5,805 nt of DNA from Spirochaetaceae bacterium (GTDB lineage Bacteria; Spirochaetota; Spirochaetia; PWKH01): assembly GCA_003557605.1 (NCBI GenBank), contig PWNW01000190.1:1-5805 (forward strand). Direction: 5' to 3'. Positions 1 through 5,805 of the stretch are shown here, piece by piece (positions within the stretch are counted from its first letter, which is position 1; every line of letters starts with the position of its first letter). The position numbers and the translations under genes were made by a program. The notes under the pieces are model-generated. The model had not been told where the DNA came from, ran no database searches, and saw nothing but the letters and a program-made list of their open reading frames with translations.

Positions 1-1521
1 GAAGTGGGCAGGCTCTTCGGGGAAGGGAAGATGTTTCTTCCCCAGGTGGTGAAGGCCGCCAGAGTAATGAAGGAAGCATCTGCTCTGATTGAACCCTATA
101 TTTCCGGGGAATCCTCCGATTCTCAGGCATCTGCAGGGAAGGTCCTGCTTGCAACAGTGAAGGGGGATGTTCATGACATCGGCAAGAACCTGGTTGCAGT
201 GGTGCTTCGATGCAGCCGCTATGAAGTTGACGATCTCGGAGTGATGATCCCGGCAGAACAGATCGCCGATGCGGTGCAGACGCTGAAGCCTGACATCATC
301 GGCCTCAGCGGCCTGATTACTCCTTCATTGGAAGAGATGGTGCATACTGCCCGGGTGCTCGCACACCAGGGAATTTCCCTTCCGCTGATGATCGGAGGGG
401 CCGCAGCTTCAGCGGAGTATGTCCGGAAGCATATTCAACCGATATATCCTGGACCTGTGGTGTATGTAAAGGACGCCTCCTTGAGCATTCAGGCGGCATC
501 CCGGATCATGTCAGGAACGGAAGAGACGCATCTTTTACAGAACCCTGCTCCTGTGGTGCAGACAGTGCCGATTGAAGAGGCAAAAAAGCGGGCAAGACAG
601 CTGCAAAGCACCGATATAACTGCTCCTGCAATCCAGGGCATTATCACCCCGGACCCGATTCCCCTGACCGAGCTTCGTGGGTTCATCAACTGGAGGATGC
701 TGCTTGCGGCCTGGAAGGTCCCCATCGCTGATGAGCAGGCCCAGCTTACCCTTGAGGATGCATATCAGCTGTATGATGAGCTTGCCTCGGACGAAGAGCT
801 GTTCCCGCGGGGGGTTGTCGGGCTCTTTCCAGTGCGATGCTACGGGGATGATGCGGTGGTATATAATCCGGAGACCATCGGCGATGATATCGATACTGCC
901 GTACCGCTTGGGGTGCTGCATTTCCTCAGAAGGCAGACCGATGACACCTTGTGTCTGACAGACTTTCTTGCCCCGAGTGTCGGTGAGGACATGACTCCCC
1001 AGGAGGACTATATCGGACTGTTTGTAGTGACCTCAGGGAAAAAGTGGCAGCAGATCAGCGGTCAGTACCATGAAAAGGGGGATGACTACCGTTCCCTGAT
1101 GACTGCACTGCTGGCAGACAGGGCAGTGGAGGCTGCTTCGGAATACCTGCATATGAAGGTGCGCAGGGATTGGTGGGGGTATGCCCAGGATGAGCAATCC
1201 TCCGCCCATGATATGCTGCGGGGCAGGTTTCAGGGAATTCGTCCCGCAGCGGGATATCCGTCGTGTCCTGACCATAGCGAAAAGGAGATGATCTTTACCA
1301 TCCTCACTGCCAAGAAGATTGCCGGGGTCAGTCTTACCAAGAACCATGCTATGGATCCTCCTTCATCGGTGTGCGGATACTACTTTGCCTCACCTGAAGC
1401 CTCATATTTTTCCGTAGGGGCCATCGGAGAGGACCAGCTTGAGAACTATGCCAAACGAAAGGGGTGGACCGTTGAAGAAGCATCACGCAGACTCTCGGCC
1501 CTGCTGAAACAGGAGATATAG
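1..1521 (+). CDS. metH: Cobalamin-dependent methionine synthase, C-terminal part (5' end outside window)
   Basis: Transfers a methyl group from 5-methyl-tetrahydrofolate through methylcobalamin to homocysteine, giving methionine in the cytoplasm. The frame is open from base 1, and the first residues (VGRLFGEGKMFLPQVVK) are the interior of the four-helix cap domain. About 690 residues, the homocysteine and pterin modules, should therefore lie upstream. Counting from Val at base 4, the B12 domain carries DVHDIG with cobalt-ligand His57 (bases 172-174). Ser108 in LSGLITPS and Asp55 complete the E. coli Asp757-His759-Ser810 triad. The reactivation (AdoMet-binding) domain spans about 220-505, with RGVVGLFP at 269-276, Glu376 (E. 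coli Glu1097) and RPAAGY at 413-418 (Arg1134, Tyr1139). The position matching E. coli AdoMet-contact Asp946 is Asn229. The remaining length agrees with E. coli MetH. The stop TAG abuts the metF start, so both are surely cotranscribed. Any B12 or SAM control element would be upstream, out of view. Confidence 0.97.
   Translation, partial: EVGRLFGEGKMFLPQVVKAARVMKEASALIEPYISGESSDSQASAGKVLLATVKGDVHDIGKNLVAVVLRCSRYEVDDLGVMIPAEQIADAVQTLKPDIIGLSGLITPSLEEMVHTARVLAHQGISLPLMIGGAAASAEYVRKHIQPIYPGPVVYVKDASLSIQAASRIMSGTEETHLLQNPAPVVQTVPIEEAKKRARQLQSTDITAPAIQGIITPDPIPLTELRGFINWRMLLAAWKVPIADEQAQLTLEDAYQLYDELASDEELFPRGVVGLFPVRCYGDDAVVYNPETIGDDIDTAVPLGVLHFLRRQTDDTLCLTDFLAPSVGEDMTPQEDYIGLFVVTSGKKWQQISGQYHEKGDDYRSLMTALLADRAVEAASEYLHMKVRRDWWGYAQDEQSSAHDMLRGRFQGIRPAAGYPSCPDHSEKEMIFTILTAKKIAGVSLTKNHAMDPPSSVCGYYFASPEASYFSVGAIGEDQLENYAKRKGWTVEEASRRLSALLKQEI
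1511..1515 (+). promoter_or_regulatory. Ribosome binding site of metF
   Basis: AGGAG lies inside the last codons of metH, six bases before the metF ATG. This is near-ideal spacing and supports starting MetF exactly where the metH stop ends. It is a good candidate for translational coupling. Confidence 0.75.
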
Positions 1522-2475
1522 ATGAAGGTTATTGATATTATCAGCAACGCCGATAAGCCCTTGTTCACCTTCGAGCTGCTTCCGCCGGTAACCGGGGGAA
1601 GCATTGATCGGGTGTTCAAGACCATTGATGTGCTTATGGAGTATAGTCCGGCTTATATTAACTTTACGTTTCATCGCGAGGAAACCATCTACCGTGAGCT
1701 GAGCAGCGGACTGGTCCAGCGGTGCACAGTCCGGAGAAGGCCGGGGACCATCGGCCTGTCTGCAGCGGTAAAGAATCGTTACGGAGTTGAGGTTGTCCCC
1801 CATATCATCTGCGGCGGGGCTAAGGCAGATGAAATTGAGGCGGCCCTTGTGGAACTGAACTTTCTCGGTATAGAAAATGTCTTCGCCCTCCGGGGAGATC
1901 CTCCAAAAGGGGAGAAGCGCTTCACCCCCCAGACGGGAGGGTTTACCCATGCCTCAGAGCTGGTGGAGCAGATAGCAAACATGAACCGGGGGGTCTATCT
2001 TGATTCCGGACTGAAGGAACCCTTTCCGACCCATTTCTGCATCGGGGTTGCCGGGTATCCCGAAAAACATCTGGAGTCGCCGAATATGGAGGACGACATC
2101 AGTTGGCTGAAGAAAAAAATTGAGTTTGGCGGGGAGTATATCGTTACCCAGATGTTTTTTCTAAACGACCGTTACTTTCAGTTTGTTGAGACCTGCAGGA
2201 ATGCAGGAATCACCGTTCCTATCATCCCGGGGATCAAGCCGATTACCGCCCTATCCGATATCGACCTGCTTCCTCAGACCTTTAATATTGATCTTCCTGA
2301 GGAACTGGTGCTGGAAATCCGATCCTGCACCACCAATAAACAGGCCCGGGAAGTGGGCATAGAATTTGCCGTTGAGCAGTCGAAGGAGCTGATTGCACGA
2401 AATGTACCGGGGATACATTATTATACCCTCGGCAAGGCATCAAGCACCGCACGGATTGTAAAGGAAGTATTTTAA
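1522..2475 (+). CDS. metF: Methylenetetrahydrofolate reductase
   Basis: Reduces 5,10-methylene-tetrahydrofolate to 5-methyl-tetrahydrofolate with a flavin cofactor, supplying the methyl donor for the MetH encoded just upstream. The 317-residue protein is a complete single-domain TIM barrel, slightly longer than E. coli MetF (296). Visible family motifs are FTFELLPP with Glu18 (equivalent to the catalytic Glu28 of E. coli), FALRGDPP at 121-128 with Asp126 (flavin/folate site, E. coli Asp120), FCIGVAGYPEKH at 172-183, EYIVTQMFF at 205-213, VPIIPGIKPI at 232-241 and a C-terminal GIHYYTLGKA at 297-306. An HREE sequence at 51-54 and the RRRPGT segment at 71-76 resemble the Bacteroidetes/spirochaete branch as I remember it, rather than the enterobacterial one. 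The start is fixed by AGGAG six bases upstream and by the abutting metH stop. The stop TAA shares one base with the next gene's ATG. Confidence 0.96.
   Translation: MKVIDIISNADKPLFTFELLPPVTGGSIDRVFKTIDVLMEYSPAYINFTFHREETIYRELSSGLVQRCTVRRRPGTIGLSAAVKNRYGVEVVPHIICGGAKADEIEAALVELNFLGIENVFALRGDPPKGEKRFTPQTGGFTHASELVEQIANMNRGVYLDSGLKEPFPTHFCIGVAGYPEKHLESPNMEDDISWLKKKIEFGGEYIVTQMFFLNDRYFQFVETCRNAGITVPIIPGIKPITALSDIDLLPQTFNIDLPEELVLEIRSCTTNKQAREVGIEFAVEQSKELIARNVPGIHYYTLGKASSTARIVKEVF
2461..2465 (+). promoter_or_regulatory. Ribosome binding site of the membrane-protein gene
   Basis: AAGGA within the final metF codons lies nine bases before the ATG at 2475. Together with the TAATG stop/start overlap it decides the start of the downstream gene and suggests reinitiation or coupled translation. 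Confidence 0.6.
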
Positions 2476-2912
2476 TGGCACCCAAGACCAAAGCATCAGG
2501 GGGAAATCCGTTTTCCCTTTTGTCCCTGCTCCAGTTTTCCCTGGGACTTCTGTTTTTTTTGAGGGGAATCAGAGGAATCACCGTATTCAATACCCCATCC
2601 TCTGAGGTGGGGCAAGCCCTCTCACGTGCCCTCGGAGGAAATACCGCAGTACTGGAGCTGCTGATTATCCTGATTGAGCTGGGATGCGGAGCAGTAATCA
2701 TTGCATCCTATGTGATTGCCTCCTCTCCTGTGCTTCGCAGGCGGTTTCTGCTTGCAGTAACCATTGTCTGGGCGGTGCTGATGCTTCTCTTTGACATACT
2801 GCTGCCGAATTTCCATTCCCGGTTTTTTGACTGGCTGCTCTGGGGCCAGCAGGTCAGCTTCAACTTGATTGTCCTTATATCCCTGCTGATGGTAAGAAAG
2901 TCGGCATCATAA
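2475..2912 (+). CDS. Small four-helix membrane protein of unknown function
   Basis: I do not recognise a named family. The 145-residue product is strongly hydrophobic with four likely membrane helices, at about 14-36, 58-81, 89-111 and 117-140. The N-terminus is short and basic (Lys4, Lys6), and the end RKSAS is short and positively charged, so both termini are probably cytoplasmic. Helix 1 contains two arginines (Arg30, Arg33) in FFLRGIRG. The loop at 37-57 is polar, and the helix 2-3 turn carries a basic cluster, LRRRF, at 87-91. There is no cleavable signal peptide and no obvious catalytic or metal-binding motif. The size and helix count recall DoxX-like or other small integral membrane families, but I cannot assign it. 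It overlaps metF by one base (TAATG) and is the last gene of the metH-metF operon. Its final 6 bases overlap the convergent yigZ-like gene. That it is a real gene is well supported by the RBS, coupling and coherent topology; its function is open. Confidence 0.85.
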   Translation: MAPKTKASGGNPFSLLSLLQFSLGLLFFLRGIRGITVFNTPSSEVGQALSRALGGNTAVLELLIILIELGCGAVIIASYVIASSPVLRRRFLLAVTIVWAVLMLLFDILLPNFHSRFFDWLLWGQQVSFNLIVLISLLMVRKSAS

Positions 2913-3500
2913 TTCTTCGGTCACAATGGTGCCAGAAGAGAGGTCCTGGAGTTCAGCGGCAAGTTCCTGCACCTGGGCTGCTGGGAGGACCGCCGTTATG
3001 GTGACATCGGTTTCAAACTGATCATCTGAAATTTCCCCATGATGTTTCTGCAGCAGCAGCTTTGCCTGCTCATAGAGCCCGTAGGGCACAATGAAGCGGC
3101 AAGTCCGCTTTTCTATCAGTGGCTCAGTTCTGAGGCTGGAGAGCGCCAGCTTGGCAGACTCGCCGTAGGCCTTGACCAGTCCTCCGGTGCCAAGTTTTGT
3201 TCCGCCGAAATACCTGATCACCAGGACCAGCACATTGGTGATTCCGCTTCCCTTCACTACCTCAAGCACCGGTCTCCCTGCGGTATGCTTCGGTTCATGA
3301 TCGTCGCTCATACCGAAGATGTCTCCTCGGTCACCAAGTACATATCCGTGGACTACGTGATGGGCCTGGGGATGTTCTCTCCGGGCTCGGGCAATATGGT
3401 GCTTTACCTCCTCGGGTGAAGAGACCGGGACGGCTTGACTGATGAACCTTGACTTCTTTACCTCCAGCTCTCCGCTGGAAGTTCCCTTGGGAATCAGCAT
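2907..3500 (-). CDS. yigZ: YigZ/IMPACT family protein (UPF0029 plus DUF1949)
   Basis: Complete 197-residue protein of the YigZ family, usual length about 205. The N-terminal UPF0029/IMPACT domain spans about 1-115: KKSRFI at 15-20, the SDD-EP-TAGRP loop at 65-77, then the family signature from Gly84 to Gly104 ending RYFGGTKLG, and GTGGLVKAYG at 104-113. The C-terminal part (about 130-195) fits DUF1949, a small ferredoxin-like domain. The eukaryotic relative IMPACT regulates the kinase GCN2 in translational control. The bacterial role is not well settled, and nucleic-acid or ribosome association has been suggested. The loop reads SDDHEPKH where E. coli YigZ has SDDGEPAG, so two glycines are replaced by histidines. 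The start ATG (3498-3500) has AGGAG six bases upstream and sits 2 nt after the stop of the aldo/keto reductase gene, so the two form an operon. Confidence 0.94.
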   Translation of the reverse strand: MLIPKGTSSGELEVKKSRFISQAVPVSSPEEVKHHIARARREHPQAHHVVHGYVLGDRGDIFGMSDDHEPKHTAGRPVLEVVKGSGITNVLVLVIRYFGGTKLGTGGLVKAYGESAKLALSSLRTEPLIEKRTCRFIVPYGLYEQAKLLLQKHHGEISDDQFETDVTITAVLPAAQVQELAAELQDLSSGTIVTEEL

Positions 3501-3502
3501 GA

Positions 3503-4435
3503 TCAGCTCCTGTTCCAGCGATGTGCGAAGATATTGTCCTCATCCTGCGGCAGCAGGAGAGAGCATTGCCGGGAAAACTCATCAAAATATGCTGCAAGGT
3601 CCTCCTGAAGATCCGTCTGTGCAGCAGCGGTTATCTGCTCTAGCTGGGTGCGGTTCCTTGCTCCGGTTAGCACCAGGTCGATTCCGGGCTGCTGCATTAC
3701 CCACAGCAGTGCGGCCTGTGCAGGGGTAAGCCTGCTGATCTGTGAAACCGTCTGCTTCATCTCCTGTATCATCGGGGAAAGATGCTTCCAGATATGGTCC
3801 TGGAGGAACAGCAGGTGCGTCTTTCCCTCCGGAGCAGAAGCGCCTCCCAGCAGGCCGTTTGCCAGAGGACTGTAGGCGCAGAACCTTATGCCCAGGTCCC
3901 TGCAGATGGGAATCAGCTGTTCATCGGGTTTTCTCCAGAGCAGTGAATAGGGTCCCTGGTACCATGAAATCTCATACTGGTTTGCGAGGGCCCGCAGATC
4001 ATCTGCAGGGAAATTGCTCAGCCCCGTTTCCCGGATGAGCCCTTCCTTCCTGCATGCATCAAGCTCCCTCAGGACAGGGCGCATGTCATACCCGGATACA
4101 GGCCAGTGGATGCAGCAGATGTCGATATAGGATGTGCAGAGCCTCCTGATGCTTTTTTTCACCAGTCTTCTGACTGACAAAGGATCTGTATGTCTGGTGA
4201 TCATCAGCTTTGTGGCGATGGTGATCTTTTCGCGGGGAAAGCGGTTTCTGAATCTCCGGACCTGCTGTCCGGTTATCTGTTCCGAGGTGCCCCGTCCGTA
4301 GGTCTGGGCAGTGTCAAAGTGGGTGATGCCCCTGCTGAGGGCGCAGTGAACAGTCCGAACAGAGTCTGCATCCCGCTGGTCAGGATGAAAGTCTTTTCCG
4401 AAGGCCCAGCAGCCCAGTCCGAGTGAAGCTTTCAT
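3503..4435 (-). CDS. Aldo/keto reductase
   Basis: NAD(P)H-dependent oxidoreductase of the aldo/keto reductase TIM-barrel superfamily; the substrate cannot be told from sequence. Starting at ATG 4433-4435 the protein is 310 residues, normal for the family. The catalytic tetrad is complete: Asp41 (HFDTA), Tyr46 (TYG), Lys76 (ATKLM) and His110 (CIHWP). Cofactor-binding segments appear as AYSPLANGLLGG at 187-198 and LTGARNRTQLEQ at 256-267. The barrel opens with LGLGCWAFG at 5-13. The frame stays open to an ATG at 4514-4516, but those 27 extra residues do not resemble the family. They also overlap the exporter start, and a strong promoter lies inside them, so the shorter start is chosen. There is no Shine-Dalgarno before either ATG; the promoter geometry suggests a leaderless mRNA. 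The TGA lies 2 nt before the yigZ ATG, so the two are cotranscribed. IolS/YghZ-like or other general reductase roles are possible. Confidence 0.94.
   Translation of the reverse strand: MKASLGLGCWAFGKDFHPDQRDADSVRTVHCALSRGITHFDTAQTYGRGTSEQITGQQVRRFRNRFPREKITIATKLMITRHTDPLSVRRLVKKSIRRLCTSYIDICCIHWPVSGYDMRPVLRELDACRKEGLIRETGLSNFPADDLRALANQYEISWYQGPYSLLWRKPDEQLIPICRDLGIRFCAYSPLANGLLGGASAPEGKTHLLFLQDHIWKHLSPMIQEMKQTVSQISRLTPAQAALLWVMQQPGIDLVLTGARNRTQLEQITAAAQTDLQEDLAAYFDEFSRQCSLLLPQDEDNIFAHRWNRS
3507..3511 (-). promoter_or_regulatory. Ribosome binding site of yigZ
   Basis: On the minus strand AGGAG (reading 3511 to 3507) lies six bases before the ATG at 3498-3500. It is embedded in the last codons of the upstream aldo/keto reductase gene. 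It fixes the yigZ start and contrasts with the reductase, which has no visible Shine-Dalgarno sequence. Confidence 0.7.
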
Positions 4436-4442
4436 GGGCACC

Positions 4443-4471
4443 AGTATAGGTTCCGAGGGACATTCTGGCAA
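4443..4471 (-). promoter_or_regulatory. Sigma70-like promoter for the aldo/keto reductase-yigZ operon
   Basis: Read on the minus strand, TTGCCA (4471-4466, five of six bases of the TTGACA consensus) is followed by a 17-base spacer and TATACT (4448-4443, five of six of TATAAT). Only seven bases separate the -10 box from the ATG at 4435. Transcription would therefore begin at or within a base or two of the start codon, giving a leaderless or nearly leaderless message. The match and ideal spacing are seen directly; activity is inferred. Confidence 0.65.
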
Positions 4472-4478
4472 TATTATC

Positions 4479-4508
4479 TTGATGATGCAGCTGGAAAAAG
4501 AGTAGTAT
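4479..4508 (+). promoter_or_regulatory. Possible promoter for the EamA exporter gene
   Basis: TTGATG (4479-4484) and TAGTAT (4503-4508) are separated by 18 bases, each matching the sigma70 consensus at four of six positions. The -10 box would end six bases before the ATG at 4515, again implying a very short leader. An alternative -10, TATTAT at 4472-4477, lacks a convincing -35. The gene has to be started from this 79-base divergent gap, since it has no co-directional upstream neighbour, but which box is used is uncertain. Confidence 0.3.
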
Positions 4509-4514
4509 TGTCCC

Positions 4515-5441
4515 ATGAACAGCAGGCATGGATCATATCTCCCTGAAATTGCTGCAGCTTCAGCAATGTTTTTCTACGGAACCTCATTTGTGGCAACCAA
4601 GTTCGCCCTAGAATCCTTCAACCCGATTACCATCATCACCATCAGGAATGTGATATCAGGGGTGATGCTGCTGGGATTTCTCCTGCTGAAGGGGGGAAGA
4701 TCACAGCTTCCTGCGCGAAGCGACATCAAGACCCTGCTGGTCATAGCGCTCTTTCAGCCCTTTCTCTATTTTCTCAGCGAAACCTACGGCATCAGTCTGG
4801 TGGATGCCTCCCTGGCGGCAATCATCATCGCAACGATCCCGGTATTCACCCCCCTGGTAACCCGGTTCTTCTTTGATGAAGGCCTGAACCGGTACAACTA
4901 CGCCGGCCTGGGGATATCATCGGCGGGGGTTGCAGTCATCGTGCTGACCAGCAGGTCAGCAGACGGCATGGCCGCACATCCTGCAGGAGTTCTGCTGATG
5001 TTTATTGCCGTGTTTTCTGCGGTGGGGTATTCCATCGCAGTCAAGAAATCCTCTGTAAGCCTTTCTGCCGTGACGATCACAGCGATGCAGAACTGCCTCG
5101 GTGCACTGTACTTTCTTCAGCTGTTTTTCGCCGTTGACTTTTCTCATGCCCTTTCATCAAGGCCCGAACTGCTTTCGGTGCTGAGCGTTATCTATCTTGC
5201 GGTGTTTCCATCAAGTGCAGCCTTTATCCTGATGAACTACGGCATCAGGACCATAGGACCGACACGGACCATGGTGTTCACCAATCTGATTCCTGCAGTT
5301 ACTGCGGTCCTCTCATTGTTTCTCCTCAATGAGCTGTTCACTCCTGAAAAGATTATCGGGATGGCAGTGATCCTCTGCGGAGTGCTTCTGTCACAGCGTG
5401 GTTCGTCCAAGACAGCGAAGGAAGTCATTATTGACCGGTGA
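4515..5441 (+). CDS. EamA/DMT-superfamily transporter (RhaT/YdcZ-like permease)
   Basis: Integral inner-membrane permease of the drug/metabolite transporter superfamily. Members export or import amino acids, sugars, nucleosides or other small metabolites; the substrate cannot be assigned here. The 308-residue protein has ten likely helices, at about 10-30, 37-58, 72-88, 95-118, 127-146, 155-175, 184-206, 218-240, 249-271 and 278-294, forming two EamA repeats. Repeat hallmarks are FFYGTSFVATK in helix 1, the DASLAAIIIATIPVFTPL segment (97-114) in the first repeat, and its counterpart GPTRTMVFTNLIPAVTAVLS (248-267) in the second, each followed by the usual acidic F-E/N-E turn (FFFDEGL; LNELFTPEK). 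An in-frame stop at 4503-4505 means ATG 4515 is the first possible start. The Shine-Dalgarno is weak (GGAAAAAGAG at 4493-4502, 12 bases away). The last 51 bases overlap the convergent DUF523 gene. Confidence 0.94.
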   Translation: MNSRHGSYLPEIAAASAMFFYGTSFVATKFALESFNPITIITIRNVISGVMLLGFLLLKGGRSQLPARSDIKTLLVIALFQPFLYFLSETYGISLVDASLAAIIIATIPVFTPLVTRFFFDEGLNRYNYAGLGISSAGVAVIVLTSRSADGMAAHPAGVLLMFIAVFSAVGYSIAVKKSSVSLSAVTITAMQNCLGALYFLQLFFAVDFSHALSSRPELLSVLSVIYLAVFPSSAAFILMNYGIRTIGPTRTMVFTNLIPAVTAVLSLFLLNELFTPEKIIGMAVILCGVLLSQRGSSKTAKEVIIDR

Positions 5442-5805
5442 CAGCTGCAGTTCCTCATTGCTGAACACCGGTACTGACAGGCTGATCAGGGCGCGGGTAA
5501 AAAGTCCTGGCCCTGCAGTCAGGGTCCCGGTGAAGCTTCCGTCATAGATATGCTTCACACCGCAGGAAGGGGAGTTCTCCTTCAGCACCGCGCAGCAGAG
5601 AGAAGGGATGTCAATTTCTTCCAGCAGTTTTGAGATGCCTCTGGTCAGCTGTTCGGTCACATTTTCACCATTTGAGGTGATTACCCGTCGGGAACTGATT
5701 TCCATGGGAGTACGTGGAACGGCGAACCCTGATGCGGTTTCGGGACACACCGGGACAAGGCTGCATTGGCAGGGCAGATCAAAGGGGACTGACCGGCCGT
5801 CGTAC
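5391..5805 (-). CDS. DUF523 family protein (5' end outside window)
   Basis: The frame is open to the right edge and translates from base 5804 as YDGRSVPFDLPCQCSLVPV and onward, so the visible part is 137 residues. DUF523 proteins (YbbK-like) are about 150-160 residues, hence only the first 10-20 residues, including the usual N-terminal Cys-Leu-Leu-Gly motif, are missing. Visible hallmarks are YDG at the truncated N-terminus, VPVCPE with its cysteine (CPE at 5741-5749), P-x-T-P-M-E-I, RRVI-x-NGE-x-VTE, the ENSPSCG cysteine motif (about 5563-5583) and IYDGSFTGTLT-x-GPGLFT. An extra pair of cysteines, CQC, precedes VPVCPE. The biochemical function of DUF523 is unknown to me; the conserved cysteines suggest metal or iron-sulfur binding, which is inference. 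The C-terminal end overlaps the 3' end of the exporter gene by 51 bases. A GTG at 5748-5750 is not the start, since conserved sequence continues upstream of it. Confidence 0.92.
   Translation of the reverse strand, partial: YDGRSVPFDLPCQCSLVPVCPETASGFAVPRTPMEISSRRVITSNGENVTEQLTRGISKLLEEIDIPSLCCAVLKENSPSCGVKHIYDGSFTGTLTAGPGLFTRALISLSVPVFSNEELQLSPVNNDFLRCLGRTTL

Noticed and set aside
4..6. GTG at base 4 as a true start codon for the first gene
   Set aside because: The sequence at this point is the interior of the MetH cap domain and the frame is open to base 1, so the gene is simply truncated by the window edge.
489..2816. Minus-strand open frames across metH, metF and the membrane gene (for example 535-921, 1033-1347, 1483-1950, 2282-2701)
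   Set aside because: They are antisense to genes with clear conserved motifs. Their translations are low-complexity and motif-free.
120..4020. Shared ATCTGCAGGGAA sequence near 128-139 and 4009-4014 as a repeat
   Set aside because: A short match within two unrelated coding regions with no extension on either side; consistent with chance.
3039..4426. Several plus-strand open frames (3039-3419, 3442-3729, 3742-4038, 4190-4426)
   Set aside because: They lie antisense to well-supported yigZ and aldo/keto reductase genes, have no family motifs and no convincing ribosome binding sites, and look like chance open frames in GC-rich coding DNA.
4436..4516. Longer N-terminus of the aldo/keto reductase from ATG 4514-4516 (27 extra residues)
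   Set aside because: The extra residues do not resemble the family, there is no Shine-Dalgarno, the strong promoter would lie inside the coding region, and the ATG overlaps the exporter ATG.
5496..5532. Imperfect hairpin (around CCTGGCCCTGCAGTCAGGGT) as a terminator for the exporter gene
   Set aside because: It lies within DUF523 coding sequence, pairs imperfectly and is not followed by a T-run on either strand.

Overview
The window is almost entirely coding, with GC in the low-to-mid fifties by eye. It holds seven protein-coding genes. The first and last are cut by the window edges. I see no RNA gene, mobile element, CRISPR array or phage signature. Several proteins read like those of Spirochaetota or related Gram-negative bacteria, especially the form of methylenetetrahydrofolate reductase. 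This taxonomic guess rests on remembered family resemblance, not a search, so treat it as tentative.

Bases 1-2912 (+ strand) form a tightly packed operon. It starts with the C-terminal part of cobalamin-dependent methionine synthase (metH). Next comes methylenetetrahydrofolate reductase (metF), whose ATG directly follows the metH stop. The last gene is an unrecognised four-helix membrane protein whose ATG overlaps the metF stop (TAATG). MetF makes the 5-methyl-tetrahydrofolate that MetH uses to methylate homocysteine, so the first two genes are consecutive steps of one pathway. The role of the membrane protein is unknown.

Bases 2907-4435 (- strand) form a second, convergent operon. An aldo/keto reductase is followed after 2 nt by a YigZ/IMPACT-family protein. 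The YigZ stop overlaps the end of the membrane-protein gene by 6 nt, with no terminator hairpin between the two operons.

Bases 4436-4514 are the only real intergenic gap. They hold a divergent control region. A strong sigma70-like promoter (TTGCCA, 17 nt, TATACT) faces the aldo/keto reductase and sits so close to its ATG that the mRNA would be leaderless or nearly so. A weaker promoter-like pair faces a ten-helix EamA/DMT-family exporter (4515-5441, +). The exporter's 3' end overlaps by 51 nt a convergent DUF523-family gene (- strand), which runs off the right edge.

The content is mostly ordinary housekeeping and accessory metabolism, and I found no clear evidence of a new multi-gene system. 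The points most worth a second look are the unknown membrane gene coupled to metF, the apparently leaderless reductase promoter, substitutions at normally conserved positions in MetH and YigZ, and two tail-to-tail gene overlaps without terminators.
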